From NCBI GenBank assembly GCA_029204225.1, contig CM055102.1, positions 32,980,085-33,044,084 on the forward strand: a stretch of 64,000 nt of DNA, read 5' to 3'. Under the pieces are notes generated by a model, which was not told where the DNA came from, did no database searches, and worked only from the letters and a program-made list of their open reading frames with translations. Both the position numbers and the translations under genes were made by a program. This DNA is from Diphasiastrum complanatum (taxonomy: Eukaryota > Streptophyta > Lycopodiopsida > Lycopodiales > Lycopodiaceae). Positions 1-16,290 of the stretch are shown piece by piece; within the stretch, counting starts at the first letter, position 1, and each line of letters starts with the position of its first letter.

Positions 1-490
1 CATCAAGGTCTTCGGTAAAAATCAACGGGTGAGGTAAAGTAGGAGCAGTAGAAGGGACAGTAGTATCAATAGAGGAGTCACCATTTTCTTTTTCCAGGCA
101 AGCAAATACTTTCCGAACATGCGTATTACAAAATTTTTCCTCAGCAACAATTCGTTCAACATAGTTTGAAAGTTCCATATAAACTTTTTAAACCATGCTA
201 AGGGATTCCTTCTTTTTTAAAAAATTCGTATAAATTTTGATCCAATCCATGATGCACATCAAATCAACAAGGCAAAGAATTTTATCATCCGAGCCAGCAG
301 CATTACAAGTAGTCATATCATAAGAAGTAATCAAATTGTGAACTTCAACAGCCTTCTTCATGCAACATATAATAGTCTGAACAAAAGGACTAGGAGGAGG
401 AAGGGGCTCCCCATAGCCAAGAGTAACCGCATCATGAAACCATCTTGTGGACTACATCATACAACAGACCTTGTTAGCCATAAAATACAA
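1..490 (-). pseudogene. Broken ORF of unknown family, runs off left edge
   Basis: Read on the minus strand, one frame stays protein-like from about 490 down to position 1 and is broken by TAG at 452-454 and TAA at 188-190. The translation is hydrophilic with Cys-rich patches and ends at the window edge in a Thr/Pro-rich stretch. Plant retroelement Gag-like or ORF3-like proteins have this texture, but I recognise no domain. The true start lies upstream and the end is outside the window. It could equally be a decayed exon of a host gene. Confidence 0.3.
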
Positions 491-1158
491 GTAAAGGTAA
501 AGGTTTGGTGCTACCCCGACCAAAGAACCAAAGAGTAGCCGGGGTGGCAGCAGAGATGCTAGAGAAAGAATAACAAGATTTTACATAGTCCCTCTTGACA
601 AGTCAAGACCAAACCCTTTGAACCCTTCAATTTATAGCATAGCAGGTAAAAATCTAGGTGTATAAAGTTTAACAATACAGAGTACCATAAAGAAAAGCAA
701 GTTTTAAGACACCCAGCTGTTACCTGCCACCATCCCACACAACAAAACCGCACAAGTTAGTCGCGTGAGGAAGACAGGTGTCATAGCTTAGCATCACCTG
801 TTATTCATGTCCGAAACAAGATTCACTACTTTATCAGCTAGGTTGAATTAAAAACAAGTACGTCCAATCTTCCCAATCATTCATTTCATAGCTTAGAAAT
901 ACGTCCTGCCCTTTTAACGATGTCGTATCAAGGTAGATGCCGTACTGATCAGTAAATGAGCAAAAAGAACGTATTAATTTCACATATACATTCTTCATGT
1001 AAGCAGCTATCTTTCATTAGACAGATGGATAGAGACTGGCCGATGGTCACAACGCTAGGTACTAGAGCACCATCGTGCTATAGTAGCCCCCACAAGCCTC
1101 CCGTATCAGTTTATCGAGAGTCCAAGCGCCGAACAACTTGGGCAAATCCATGCCATTC
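491..1158. other. Intergenic, nothing recognised
   Basis: AT-rich DNA between the broken ORF and the CACTA element. No coding stretch, repeat or RNA gene could be supported. Confidence 0.4.
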
Positions 1159-1263
1159 AAGCACTACAAGAATTGCCGCGATTTCCAATGGGATTTCCAA
1201 TGTGAAATCGCATTTTAATTTTTTTTTGAATCGATGCGGGCGTCGCAAAATGCGTCGCTATAA

Positions 1264-1606
1264 GGTCGTCGGAATCCGTTGCATTTAAAATCTGTCGGAA
1301 TCCGACGCCAAGCCCAAAACCGACAACCGGTTGGTAAAAATGAATGGAGAACATGCCACGTGGACGTCGGATTCTGACGGCCCGGCCACATGGAAAAAAA
1401 AAAACGAAAAAAAAAAATCTTTTTTTTTTCTACCATGTGGACGTCAGAATCCACATGGCGGGGCTGTCGTAATCCGACGTCCACGTGGAAAAAAACAACG
1501 AAATTTTTTTTTCATGCCATGTGGACGTCATTTTTTTTTTCTGTCACGTGGATGTCGGATTCCGACATCCACATTGCCGGACCGTCGGAATCTGATGTCC
1601 ACGTGG
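1264..1606. repeat. Left subterminal palindrome cluster of the CACTA element
   Basis: About eight copies of a 13-14 bp palindrome of the form GTCGGAATCCGAC, several extended by CCACGTGG or GGATGTCC arms and some with one or two substitutions (for example near 1268, 1294, 1365, 1442, 1467, 1553 and 1583). They are separated by A/T homopolymer runs of 8-10 bases. Confidence 0.75.
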
Positions 1607-2310
1607 CAAAAAGAAAACCGTGGCAAAAACCAAACATACTTCAATCGACAGGAATTCGAAGTGCATACAAAAAATAAATGATTACGAAAAATGACATAGA
1701 TGAAACAAACTGAAAATAGATAAAGCCATACTTATTTCTGAGTGCATATGATGGCTCACTCATCTAGCAACGATGGTAGGCCAGCTCTCCAAATATCTTG
1801 CAAGGAAAATTGGGTTCTAACTCACAGAGTAGAGATAATTAAGCACCCCATAGCCAAGATATCTCAAGCTTCCAACAGAGGTAGTGAGTCAATGGCACTC
1901 TTCAAAGTTTATTTTGAGTTCTGATTTTCAACAAAAATCTAAACCCTAAAATTTACAAAGAACATAATATTAAATCAAACTCTTCTATCTATATTTTCTT
2001 GCTCTCTCTCATGTCTCTCACACACATCCTTCTGTTCCTCTCTCATTCGCTCATGATGATAAATCAGTAAGACACATGTTTGGGTTTAACTACACAAAAT
2101 ATACAATACAGGGAAGATAGTGTACAAGAAAAAGTTACAAAGGAAGAAATCTTAGTTGCACATAACAAACCAAAAGAATCGTACTTGGAATGAGACAAAT
2201 GGAATTGATAGAGTTGAGAAGAAGCGCCAAAAGCCGATCTCCAACAATCTCCTGCAAGAATAAAAAATAAGAAAACTCTTGAAAAATGACACGGCTTTGA
2301 GAATTTGGTC

Positions 2311-2600
2311 ACGGACGTCGGATTCCGACATCTGTATTATACGTCGGAATCTGACGTCCACTTTGTGCTTTTTTTTTTGCACGGACATGTGACGTCATCC
2401 ATGTAAAAAGTTGCAATCTCCGAAATTGAATGTCGGATTCCGACATTTTTATTGGCCGTCGGAATCCGACGTCTATAAAAAAAAAAAAATTTCCAGCAAA
2501 TGTTTTTTTTTTCTGGCAATTTTATTTTTTGTGTCAGATTCTGACGTATTATTATGTCGAATTCCGACGGAGTATGAAATTTTTTTGAATCCGTCGGAAC
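2311..2600. repeat. Right subterminal palindrome cluster of the CACTA element
   Basis: About eight further copies of the GTCGGAATCCGAC-type palindrome in both orientations (near 2315, 2341, 2392, 2431, 2457, 2531, 2554 and 2592), again alternating with T-rich and A-rich runs. Their symmetry with the left cluster supports one element with subterminal binding arrays at both ends. Confidence 0.75.
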
Positions 2601-2636
2601 CTTGTGTCGAAAATCGCGCATTTTGTTGTTGTGAAG

Positions 2637-3949
<1,313 letters not shown>

Positions 3950-4255
3950 AAGACAACATGAGGGAAAGTGAATAGGGTTGTGTGAATTCCCTCTTTATAG
4001 AACCAGAGGACACTTAGGTGTACTAAGTGCAAATTGCTGCTCACCGTTAGATTGACTGTCCATAATGTGCATAGATCCTAGCCATTGAAAGATTCACGAC
4101 TTTCCCACCATTTTTTTTTTCTGTTAAGTGGGGTCTCTTATCATGGTAAGACATTTTTTTGCCACCACTAGCAAATAAGGTTAGTATGCGACAATTACAT
4201 TCCACAGAGGTTTGCGAAGCGAATAAAGTGATATATGTACGTAACAGATCCCATG

Positions 4256-5480
<1,225 letters not shown>

Positions 5481-8400
5481 GAATTGAGTAAATGATATTG
5501 GTCAATAGCATATCCACACTAATGTTTCATGGATATTATGATGAGTGTACTTTATGTCATGTATGTTGTCAACATTTCCAACTACATGATACTAGTCTGC
5601 ACATAAATGTTGAGTTACTTGTTTAGTTTAGTAACAAGTTCAAATTGATGATAATGACTTGTTTGTTTGGTTTTGGTACATATATGTCTTAAAATTCCTA
5701 AGGGTAGATAGTTAAGTATCAACATGGATAAATCTATTAGATTACTTAGATATCATATTGGTCTGATACTAAATGCTCATAGCTTTTTATTACTTGTGTA
5801 TTTCTTTAATTCATGTCCATAAATCATGAGGTGTTAATGACTTATTGTACTTAATTTTTTATTTGTTTTTCAGCATTTGGTTTTTATGATGCTTGTAGAG
5901 TTCACAATTTGTCCTCGATTGTTTTAATGACTAATAGTTTATGGAGGAGAGAGAGCATCTTAGCATTGGAAAGGTATCATATTTGTATGTGTTCTGTACT
6001 TTTTGTTTAACTTGTGACTAACGTCGAATAAATATTCACATTTTTCTTGAGGATATGGTTTGAAATCTTTATGCCATTCTTGAATGTGTAATTGTTACAT
6101 GATTGCCTCTTTTTTGGAGACCATAGTCCATGTTAAACTTTTAAGCATTTGCACATCTTTGTTTATCCTTAGAGTTTATTAGAGCTATTAAGAATCAAGT
6201 ATTCCCACTTTTGCTTGTTCGATTATACATTGTCAATTGGCTTGAAGCAATGTTCTTTGTGTCTGATTTGTTGCACGATGCAACCATAAACAAAGTGAAA
6301 AAAATAACCCAAATGATTGAAGCAATTTTAGAGAAATCGACCAATCTAATAAATAAGCAACATATATTATATTTGGTTGAGATTGTTGGTCACACTTACT
6401 GCAAGAAAGTTGTTTATAAAATGATTTAGATAGATTCCTTTCAAAAATACACTTTTATTATGACATGTTCTGACAAAAGCCAAGACTTGACTGTCAACAT
6501 TAGGCAAGTGCAAGTAGCACTGGCATAACAACAGTGGATGAAGTTAATAACAATGCTTCATTTGAGCACCACACTGTTTAAAAATATGTCATGCGGGACA
6601 CCACATTTTCATTATCTTGACATTTTAGTATAAACTGTATGTATTTTTATTGTAATTAGACTTTAAATGTCCAAAGGATGCCTATGTAACATTCATATGG
6701 CTAAATCCTTTGTTAGTCCAAATTTTAGTAATGTTTCATATTTTAACTTCAAACAACATTCGACAAGTTACCTGAATGTCATGGCACATTTCTATTGGTC
6801 ACTGTAAATATGATTGTTCATAGTATATAGTATGTGTCACTATCTGATTTATAACTAGCAATTTCATTGTTAAAGTGAACGCTAATTTTTCAGTCCAATG
6901 TTTCAACCTTTCATCAAGAAATACTTTTTGTACTTTTCATTTCGATCAAAAGAGGATCGAGTGTTTCGCATCCTTGTCTTATGCTATATTTTTAAGAAGC
7001 TTAAATTGTGCACAAACCATTATAGGTTTTAGCTTTACATCTATGTTTATGATTAAATTTAGGTACTCGTCTATGTTTAGGAAGTGTAGATTTAATTTTG
7101 AATTTACCTTTCTATCACAGATCAAGCCATAACTGTGGGTTATATCATTTTAGCTTCATGAGCAATGAGGAGTTAACTTGGTATGTCTATGTGTTAGATT
7201 CAGCATTGGCAAATAGAGTCATGGAGCGACTTAGGACTCCACACATGGCTCAAAGAGAGGGTTCCACTAGGCTAGTTCATTACTCTAGATCTACTTTTGG
7301 CTCCAAGGAGATTCGGTCTCGACCTTCTCGCGAGGGTGCTCATAGAGTGGGATCCCTTTCCCTCGGAGAGTACCAGTGCCACTTCTCAACATTCTCATGA
7401 AAGGAGCCACCTTAGTGTGGATTGATGTGGGAGTTGTGGCAACGAGGATGCACCCGAGGTGGCCTCTCTAGCTACATTGACTAGCCCTCATATTAGGGAG
7501 TCTATACTTCTCAAGACCTTTTCCCACGGGGCTACACGTAAAGCAGGTGATATTGCCACTCCAACATCTATCTCTCCCGATTTTCCTAGTACCCTTGCAC
7601 TCATTCCTCGTTTCCATCCTTTTTGTGGACCCACTTCTTTAGATTTCATTTTCTCGTTTATGATTCTATGGCATTAGAGTCCCTCCACTTTGGGTCCCTC
7701 TTACTAGGCCATTCTGGATCCCTTTTCACTCTGACCACTTTATCTATCGTTGATCTCGCTCCTCTCCCCTCTTCTCCCGTTCTTGATGCTTCTCTCTCTG
7801 CTCCTCCTCTACCAACTGCTAACATCTTGCCATATGACATAGATGCGAAGAGAAAAATAATTAAGGATAACCATGGTGCCCATGCCATTGCTTGCATGAG
7901 TGACTCATGCAAGTGATATTTTTCAGAGACATATGTTAGATTTGATGCAAACAAGATGAGTCTAACAAGAATTATATTATTGACCAATTCCACACTGATG
8001 GGAACTGTTTAATTTGCTTTCTTTTTTTTTCCTTTTGAAAAACCTTGGTATTCATCTCGAAAATGATGAAAATATTGTAGTGATCATGCATGCAAAAATA
8101 CTAGTCACAAATTAATAGCATTTTGCATTACTTCTCTAAACTTGCAATCATAGCTAAGCTTAAATTCACTGAAGTCAAAAAGATTCTTATGGAGATACGT
8201 GTCATTTGATGATAATTCACTTATTCTTATATAAAGCTCACAAAATGCTTCAATGAATGAAAATTTACAACTATCCAACATATGGATGAATACATCATGC
8301 TTACTTGCATAACATCTAACACAAGAAGAAGGCAAAGGCTTTTCAATGCTATTTTGGAGTGTTTTTCAAAAGGATAGCCAAAAAATGGGTGCAAGGATGT

Positions 8401-8535
8401 TCAATGACACAAGGATTTTGTGCATTGATTAATGTCGGCATATTCCTCAGGATTATTTATCTTTGAAATTAGCTTCTTCTTCTTAATCAAGTCTTATTTC
8501 AAAGATTATGTTGGGCTAATGAAAAATTGCACATG
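5481..8535. other. Intergenic, no supported gene
   Basis: AT-rich DNA. Small open stretches at 6211-6429 and 7098-7400 have no recognisable motif. About 7440-7820 is more C-rich, with Ser/Pro-rich frames in more than one phase. Nothing can be named. Confidence 0.4.
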
Positions 8536-9240
8536 CTGATGGGGACTCATTGTAAACTTGACATAGAAGTTGATGAATCATCCTTTGAAGACTAATAATC
8601 ACTCTTTATAGAAATTTGATTGAAGTCTTATTTGGTTGTCAATGACTATAAGAAGACCTAAATTAACTTTCATGTAGGCAAACTTAGCCAATCACTGCGA
8701 CAGCCAAGTGTTCTTCATGGAAGATGGCCAAAATGGTCTTGAGGTATATCTGGGTACTCCAATTGTTGGCATAGAATATGGAGGTTTACTCATTGGTTTG
8801 GTTGCAATTATAGACTTTGATTTTTCAAGAGATTAAGTGGATAAGAAAATATACAAGTGTTCGTGTCATATTTTAGATGATTAAGTTGTTTCATGAATGT
8901 CAAAGAAACAAGATACCATTTCACTTTCATCGATCAAGAGTATAAACTACACAATTCTACATGAAAGGAGACTTGTTAGACCAAAGAGAATTTTTGTGGA
9001 AATTCATATGTCAGAACTAGTGTCTTCCACTACCATCAACTATTGTGACACCAGTTAGTTGGTTCATATTCATATTTGTCAGGCTAGGAGCAAGCTCTTT
9101 GAAATCTTTTTCCAATTTATTAGAGAGTTATATCTTAACATGTATTTTTTATGAAGTGTGTTGTTGATGTTTATACCAAGCCTTTGGGCAGAACTATTTC
9201 TCAAGCATAGATTTTCTCTTAGAATCAAGAAGAGAACCAT
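8536..9240 (+). pseudogene. Ty1/copia RT C-terminus and RNase H remnant
   Basis: Assembling the three plus frames shows, in order, the block after the RT palm (SFED followed by a YRNLIG-like core and KLSQS), the AKMVLRYI motif, a decayed cap of RNase H with SKKQDTISLSS, the QARSKLFEI...FIREL block, and near the end VVDVYTKPLG, the copia C-terminal signature. Multiple stops and frameshifts break it. The copia-A element at 33.9-38.8 kb has the same motif order. A purine run (AAGAGAGAA, near 9262) follows, as expected for a polypurine tract before a 3' LTR. Confidence 0.7.
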
Positions 9241-10540
<1,300 letters not shown>

Positions 10541-11130
10541 GTCGGTGCCCCTCCTTGCCCACCTCGCCCATTCGGAGAATATTTTGAAATATTACAAATA
10601 TTCTCTATAACTCACTCTCATCTAGGCCCATGCTTGATAACAAAATTATTTTTCATTTTTCTAAAATTTTATAGTTCCTTCCAATTTCATTACGAGCACT
10701 TGGATGGCTCACCATAGTGACCTGTCAAGAGGAAGAACAAAGGAGGTCACATCATTATCAAGATGTAAAGAGAAATAACGCTCCCTCTTCCCATGAACAA
10801 CACTACAATGTTTTAAGGATTTCAAATGTTTATAAAATCCATTTTGTAAATTTTTTTTCTTAGCACTCCCACTCTAAGCTCCAGTTGACTCATTTTACTA
10901 GTGTTTTTTAAACATTTATTTTTTTTTTGTTTGATCTCGAAATTCAGTGTTACAAAAACAAAAAGTGCTCAGTTTGTCGAGCTGTCAGTGACAATGATGC
11001 AAATTCACATCAATCAAAACATCATCACTGCCAACATACTCATATGGACCAATCTTCCTAGCCTATGGTGGAAACAATGATGGTGCAGAAATGATATGTC
11101 TTCCATAAGTTGAATGGTAGAATTGCTCAC

Positions 11131-11955
11131 ATGGATGTGAGAATATGGTTGGACAACTTTGACAGGTCACATCCAAGTAGTGACCATGACAAGATTCTAT
11201 TTGCAGGAATATACTTTGATGGATTTGCAAAAATCTGGTGGCAATATTGGATGTAGTTTGAAAAGCCTCATACTGGCAAATATATATGGCCAATCTTTGT
11301 ACAAAAGTGCATCGAAGAATTCGAATGTGCAGATGGCCAAGAATAGCATTCTACCCAACAAACATCTATTGTTGAGATATATTACAATGATAATTTTCAT
11401 CAGATAATGAGCAAATATGGTTATTTAGTAGAGCAATTTGATACAATGCAATATATTTTAGGCTTGAAGCCTAAAATAAGGGCTTGCTTATCTAAAGATA
11501 TATACCATAAGACTTGGATAACATCATTATCTAATGTAAGATCCAATGTTCATACGATAGAACATGAACTAAACATATGTCAACATGATGTTGCAACATA
11601 GTTCTTTACACCACTAGAGTGCATTATGCAGATATGGCAGTTGCTAGAAATAAGACAACAATTCAAGAAAATGATGATGCAGTTACAAAAACTGAGATAT
11701 AAAGATATGACATCTATAGTTCAACTAGGAAAAACTGTTAATCCAAGAATGCAAAAAAATGATAGGTCAAGTGATTATGGTGAATCTTCATCAACATTGT
11801 CAGAAGATTGTTCAGGTGTGTGAAAAGATAAAGAACAACAGTCTTCAGAAAAGTTGTCATCTGAACTACTTAAGAAAAAAGTCAAAGATCAACGTCAAAA
11901 AATAGTTGAAGATGACAGTGGCATTTCCATTTCTACCTTTGACCTCCATGCTTGA
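11131..11955 (+). pseudogene. Retrotransposon gag remnant (gypsy-type)
   Basis: A single plus frame begins at ATG 11131 and runs to about 11955 with only a few stops (TAG at 11251-11253, 11347-11349 and 11599-11601; TGA at 11821-11823). The start shows the retrotransposon gag pattern VRIWLDNFDR...FAGIYFDG.AKIWWQYW, with the Trp pair typical of that domain. The tail is Lys/Gln/Ser-rich. No protease or RT follows. The assignment rests on the WW-containing block; a distant copia gag is less likely. Confidence 0.55.
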
Positions 11956-12869
11956 CTAGGTTCGAGGCCCAAACCCTATAGTGCATAGGTCACATCACCG
12001 AATAGAGATGAAGTGACCACATAGCCACATAGCCACCAATTTGTTTTTGACCACTAAATTTTTGCCACATGGAGATCGTTATTACAAGTTACCATTAATT
12101 GCATTGACATAAGATTGTGGTTTCTACTTTACGATTACAAAATATAACAAAAGTAAATAAAGTGAGATGTGACTTCGGGCCACAAAATGAAATATAAATT
12201 CATTCCACTTTGTCATATACATACAACTAAGGATACGACTTGTAGCCAACCTTATGAAACGTTGTCTGCATGTGTTTTCTTTGTATACCAGATGCAACTT
12301 TTAGAGCCATGATATGCATCCACCTTTTTTTTCCTCCGAGATATACCATTCCCTCTCTAGAATGTGCATCCACCTTGTTCTCTCCTCCGAAATCTACCAT
12401 TCTCTCTCCACTCTCACACATTAGCATTACGTAGTGAAAAGCTTGAGGGGCGCCTTCTGTGCAAGTCGGGGCCCTGTCCTCGGTCCCACCCTTGGGCATG
12501 CCCCTTCCCTACAAGGAAGGCCCTCGGACTCGGGCCTTCCACCCCATAGGAATGATACATGGACATAGCAGTTGTGAGAAGTGATATTGAACACATGGCA
12601 TCACCCGGTTGACTAAGAACAACCAAATTTTGAACCGTAGCAAGGGCTTTTAAAACGTCCTTAATCTCCACCGTAGTTGTGCAAGTGCTATGTATGATAT
12701 ATCTGTCATCCATCAGTGGGCTACTTGTTGTAGCTCTAGGGTGCTACATCGGTAGCCCGCCTTGAAATGTAAGGGCTACCTTGGAATGTAGGATACCTAG
12801 TCTACTACCTACTGGCTGAAGCCACTCATTCAGTCGATCTGAGTCAGAGACACCCTTACTCTCTCAATA
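11956..12869. other. Upstream region of the MDL gene
   Basis: Non-coding as far as can be seen. A GC-richer patch at 12440-12545 is bounded by imperfect inverted copies around GGGCCTTCC/GGAAGGCCC. No TATA box could be placed with confidence. Confidence 0.35.
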
Positions 12870-12993
12870 ACGCACCGAGTATTTCTCTCTCTCTCACACA
12901 TCGGAGTCTCTCCTCCACACGTTCGTCCCTCAAAGAAAGCAGGCGAGGATAGCGATTCGCGATCTATTGCCTGCTATAAGCCGGAAACCAACC
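12870..12993 (+). promoter_or_regulatory. Pyrimidine-rich 5' leader of the MDL gene
   Basis: CT-rich sequence (TTTCTCTCTCTCTCAC and TCTCTCCTCCAC) precedes the ATG, as is common for plant leaders and initiator regions. The transcription start is not visible. The ATG sits in the context AACCATGCC. Confidence 0.4.
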
Positions 12994-13882
12994 ATGCCGT
13001 CGCTAAATCTGAGCACTAACGTGCCTTTGGATGGAGTAGCTACCTCTGACGTTCTCAAAGATGCAAGCAAAGCGGTAGCGCGCATTCTCGGCAAGCCTGA
13101 AAATGTAAGCAATCTGTTCAAATCTATTTTCATTTGATGGTTCCCGGCAGACCTCACGTGCTCGCTGGTTGATTGAGCTTCTAAAAATTTTATGGATCCG
13201 TTTGTTTCTTTACTCTATGGTATTACCAAAAATGTTTTTAACTGAGCAGAAGAAGCATCGAACGGCATGCTTCCAATGAGGAAATCGGTGTGGCTTTATC
13301 TATTGAGAAGCAAGCACTTGTTTGGAGTTTCAGGGTTAGAAGATGCAGAACGTATATGCGTTCTGATTCTGTTGGTCATAATGCATTGTTTTGTGATTCT
13401 GCAGTATGTGTTGATTGTTTTGAAAGGAGGAGTGCCTATGTCGTTTGGAGGGACTGAAGAACCAGCAGCTTATGGAGAACTAGTCTCAATTGGCGGGTTA
13501 GGACCTGAAACAAACAAGGAGCTGAGCAAAACGATTGCTCAGATATTAGAATCGAAGCTTTCAGTGCCGCCTAATCGATTTTTCATAAAGTTTTATGATG
13601 TTAAAGTAAGATTCACAGCCTCTAAATTTATGCCAGCTATTTCTTCTCTATAACGGACCTTTGACCCCTAACAGATGCTTCATAGCATTTGTGGCTAGAG
13701 TCTGTAGTTTTTTTTCAAGTGTTACCTATGTGTGAAAGGTGGAGGATTTTTTTATCAATGTTTGTCATCTATCTTTGATCTATTATTTTTGTTTACTTTG
13801 ATGCTGACGGTGGCATTGCTTTGATTTTATCTTGTCTGAAATGTAGAGGTCAGACTTTGGATGGAATGGATCGACCTTCTAG
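12994..13882 (+). CDS. MDL: MIF/D-dopachrome-tautomerase-like (MDL) protein, three exons
   Basis: Exons 12994-13104, 13405-13605 and 13847-13882 join in phase 0 through GT-AG introns of 300 and 241 bp (donors GTAAGC and GTAAGA, acceptors CTGCAG and TGTAG). They give 115 residues, the usual plant MDL length. The protein starts Met-Pro; Pro2 becomes the N-terminal catalytic proline of the tautomerase superfamily. The block PMSFGGTEEPAAYGELVSIG (48-67) is the family core, and Lys34 and Ile66 correspond to pocket residues Lys32 and Ile64 of animal MIF. The animal Tyr95 and Asn97 positions are Phe97 and Lys99, and the CxxC motif is absent, as in plant MDLs reported to have weak tautomerase activity. 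There is no signal peptide. The C-terminus WNGSTF lacks a peroxisomal SKL, so a cytosolic or nuclear location is inferred. This is the only clear host gene in the window. Confidence 0.93.
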
Positions 13883-14578
13883 TGCTGGACTTTGTTGACC
13901 AGCGGAGAAAGATGGGCGACATGGAGTTGGCTTGCAATGCAGTTTATCTAGCTAACTGCTGCAAGCATTCGAACCATAATAACGATGCTCCAAATAGTAG
14001 AGTCGGTTATTCTGTCTTGAATTTGTGGAACTTTCAATCTATGCTTTGGCTTTTTTGTATTCCATTCATCATAACATGGAAATCTGTAAGATGCATTGTA
14101 TGATTGTTTTCCCCGATGTCAAGAACTCTCTTTAGTATTAGTACAAGTACCGTCAAACTCAATAGGGCGTTTTTGAGTAGATTGGTATTATGGCGTGGTC
14201 TGCTTGCCTGGCTAGAAGATCTCAGTTTGAAGTATAAGGATGTTAAATCTAAGTTAGCACCCTTGTAGCTGGTACTAATTTTTAAGGATCGTGATAGATA
14301 TGAAACTAGTAATCTCTTCGATTTTGGACCGAGAGCATATTCAGATATTTCATTTGTTCTCAACTTATGCTTGACCCTTTAAGGAACAAAACATCTGACC
14401 TGTTGCCTTGTTTGGACTATTAGAAGAGTGAAAGAATTCCATTTTTATAGTACTGCTACCTTGATTAAATTCTTTGCAGTAAGATGTGGAAATTCAAAAG
14501 CATACTCCTTCTGTGTTTATTTCTGACTAACAGCTTCTCTCCTGTCATATTAGTTTTTAGTGCACCCCCACATGAAAC

Positions 14579-14621
<43 letters not shown>

Positions 14622-16290
14622 ATCTCACATTATCGCTATTTTATCTCTGCAAACCCTAAAGACACCCTAACCTTTAATTAATTAAAAAAATCCCCCTCAA
14701 AAGAAGCACGCTCATATCTCTCTCCCCCATAGCAAATACACGTTCTCTTTCCTTCGAGAAGTTTTTGCACGTTTTCTTTCTTTAAAAGTTTTTAGAGCCA
14801 CGTGCCTTTCAACCACACTTCATAATAATTCAACTGCACATCAAAGACGTTTTAGGGCACGCGCGGCCCAATGAAAATGCAAGAACCAGTTTTTCTCCAT
14901 CCCAGCCAAAACTATCTCTCTCTCTCTCACGCACGTGTGTGCGCACACACACGAGTGCCACATGATGTGGGCACCTCCATAAATTGCATCCACGAATTGG
15001 TGCTTGCCCCATGTGCATTTAGCATTCCAGTAACTAGACCTCAACACAAGCTACGCTAAGTTCAAATCCCTCACGTAATAGATTATAGTAGGTTGAGCTC
15101 CCAAATGTGCAAAAGCATCCAAGAACTAGATGTTGAGACAAGCTACACCAAGTTCACTTTTTACAAACAATAGTAGGCTGAGTTCCACCTTTCTGCATGT
15201 GGGAACTAGCATTTCTATTGAAGGCAAGAGTCTTGTTTTTTTTTTACCTAGCATATGTTGAAAAGTCTTATTAAACAAGTGATGAAGAGTGATCCTTGAC
15301 GAGAGTGAAAGACATTGTAATAAAGATAAATCTTATCCTGCATTCTGAAATAAAAGAGGTTGAAGGTGAGGCAAAGATTGGGCAAGTTTTAATGTGGGAT
15401 GTAAAATTTCCATTTATTTTGGAAGAGTGCAACTTTAAAGGTATGGTGTCATTATGAAGAAATATTGAGGTTCTCTCAAATTTTGTGCTCACCTCTAGAA
15501 CATGGAGCAATTTGATTTTCACTGCTTTCAGAATTTATTTGAGGTAATAGTTATACTTAAGAAGTTTATTGTATAAACACTAAATGGCAATCGTTGTGGT
15601 GTCACTTAACTTGCCAACTACCTTTTTTTCTTGCTTTTGAATCTTTTGAAACAAGTCGCCACTCTTAGCCCAACAACTACCTTCTCATGGTTTGGTTTGT
15701 TTTAAAGTTGAAATAACGATAATGTACTTTCTATGAAGAAGTAGAGCCTTTTTTTTATTAGCTTTGTCTTTTCTCTAGTATTTGTTATGGCTAAGTTTGG
15801 CTTCAGAGAAATTATGAGACTTAACAAGTTGGTCTCTACATTGATGTGTGAAAGCTAAATAGAAATACTTTAGTCGTTGCCAACTTGAATGAAATAACTA
15901 GAAAGCTAAACTTGAGCTGAAATATATATATTTTAATGTTTGTCAATTCAAATAAAATGACACTATAAAGCTATAATTTGAAGCTTACTTTGCTAAGATT
16001 TGCTTTGCACTTCAATGCATGTCAATTTGAATAATACTACTAAAAAGCTAAAATCTAAAGCTTAGGACAACAAATTGTTACTAGCATTCTCACCACCCAT
16101 CATTGACCCCTTTCAAGAACTATTCCCAAGCTTGAGGCCTCTGATTTACCTTTGAGCACAATTCCATTCAGTAAATGCTTGTTTTTTAGATCATATATTT
16201 TGAGCATGGTGTCAAGCTTGCTTGTGGCTAACCAAGCTTTTTGGGTTCCATATCATAGAGTGGTAGAGGCATGGGCCTTTTTTGTGTTGA
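13883..16290. other. 3' flank of MDL and intergenic DNA
   Basis: Begins with the MDL 3' untranslated region, whose poly(A) site is not identifiable. The rest is AT-rich with scattered CT runs (14579-14617, 14914-14930) and no supported gene. Confidence 0.4.
14579..14617. repeat. (TC)n microsatellite, about 39 bp
   Basis: Perfect TC dinucleotide run. Confidence 0.9.

Larger units (their letters stand above)
1162..2633. mobile_element. Non-autonomous CACTA (En/Spm-like) DNA transposon
   Basis: The left end reads CACTACAAGAATTGCC, the canonical CACTA terminus. The right end reads TTGTTGTTGTG, matching its inverse at 9 of 11 positions. The triplet AAG lies directly outside both ends (1159-1161 and 2634-2636), the 3-bp target duplication expected of this superfamily. 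Both subterminal zones carry many copies, in either orientation, of the palindrome GTCGGAATCCGAC; in En/Spm elements, repeats in these positions bind the element-encoded protein. The interior (about 1640-2290) has no transposase. It is therefore a deletion derivative or captured-filler element needing a partner for mobility. Termini and TSD are seen directly; family assignment follows from them. Confidence 0.75.

Noticed and set aside
1331-1681. Lys- and Phe-rich frames in the left CACTA subterminal region
   Set aside because: They are produced by A/T homopolymers and palindrome repeats, not protein coding.
12227-12713. Overlapping 82-99 codon frames upstream of the MDL gene
   Set aside because: Several frames on both strands are open in a GC-richer patch; no motif, splice sites or conservation argument supports any of them.
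13861-14103. 80-codon frame starting inside the last MDL exon
   Set aside because: It begins within exon 3 in a different phase and runs into the 3' flank; the MDL exon explains the coding signal.
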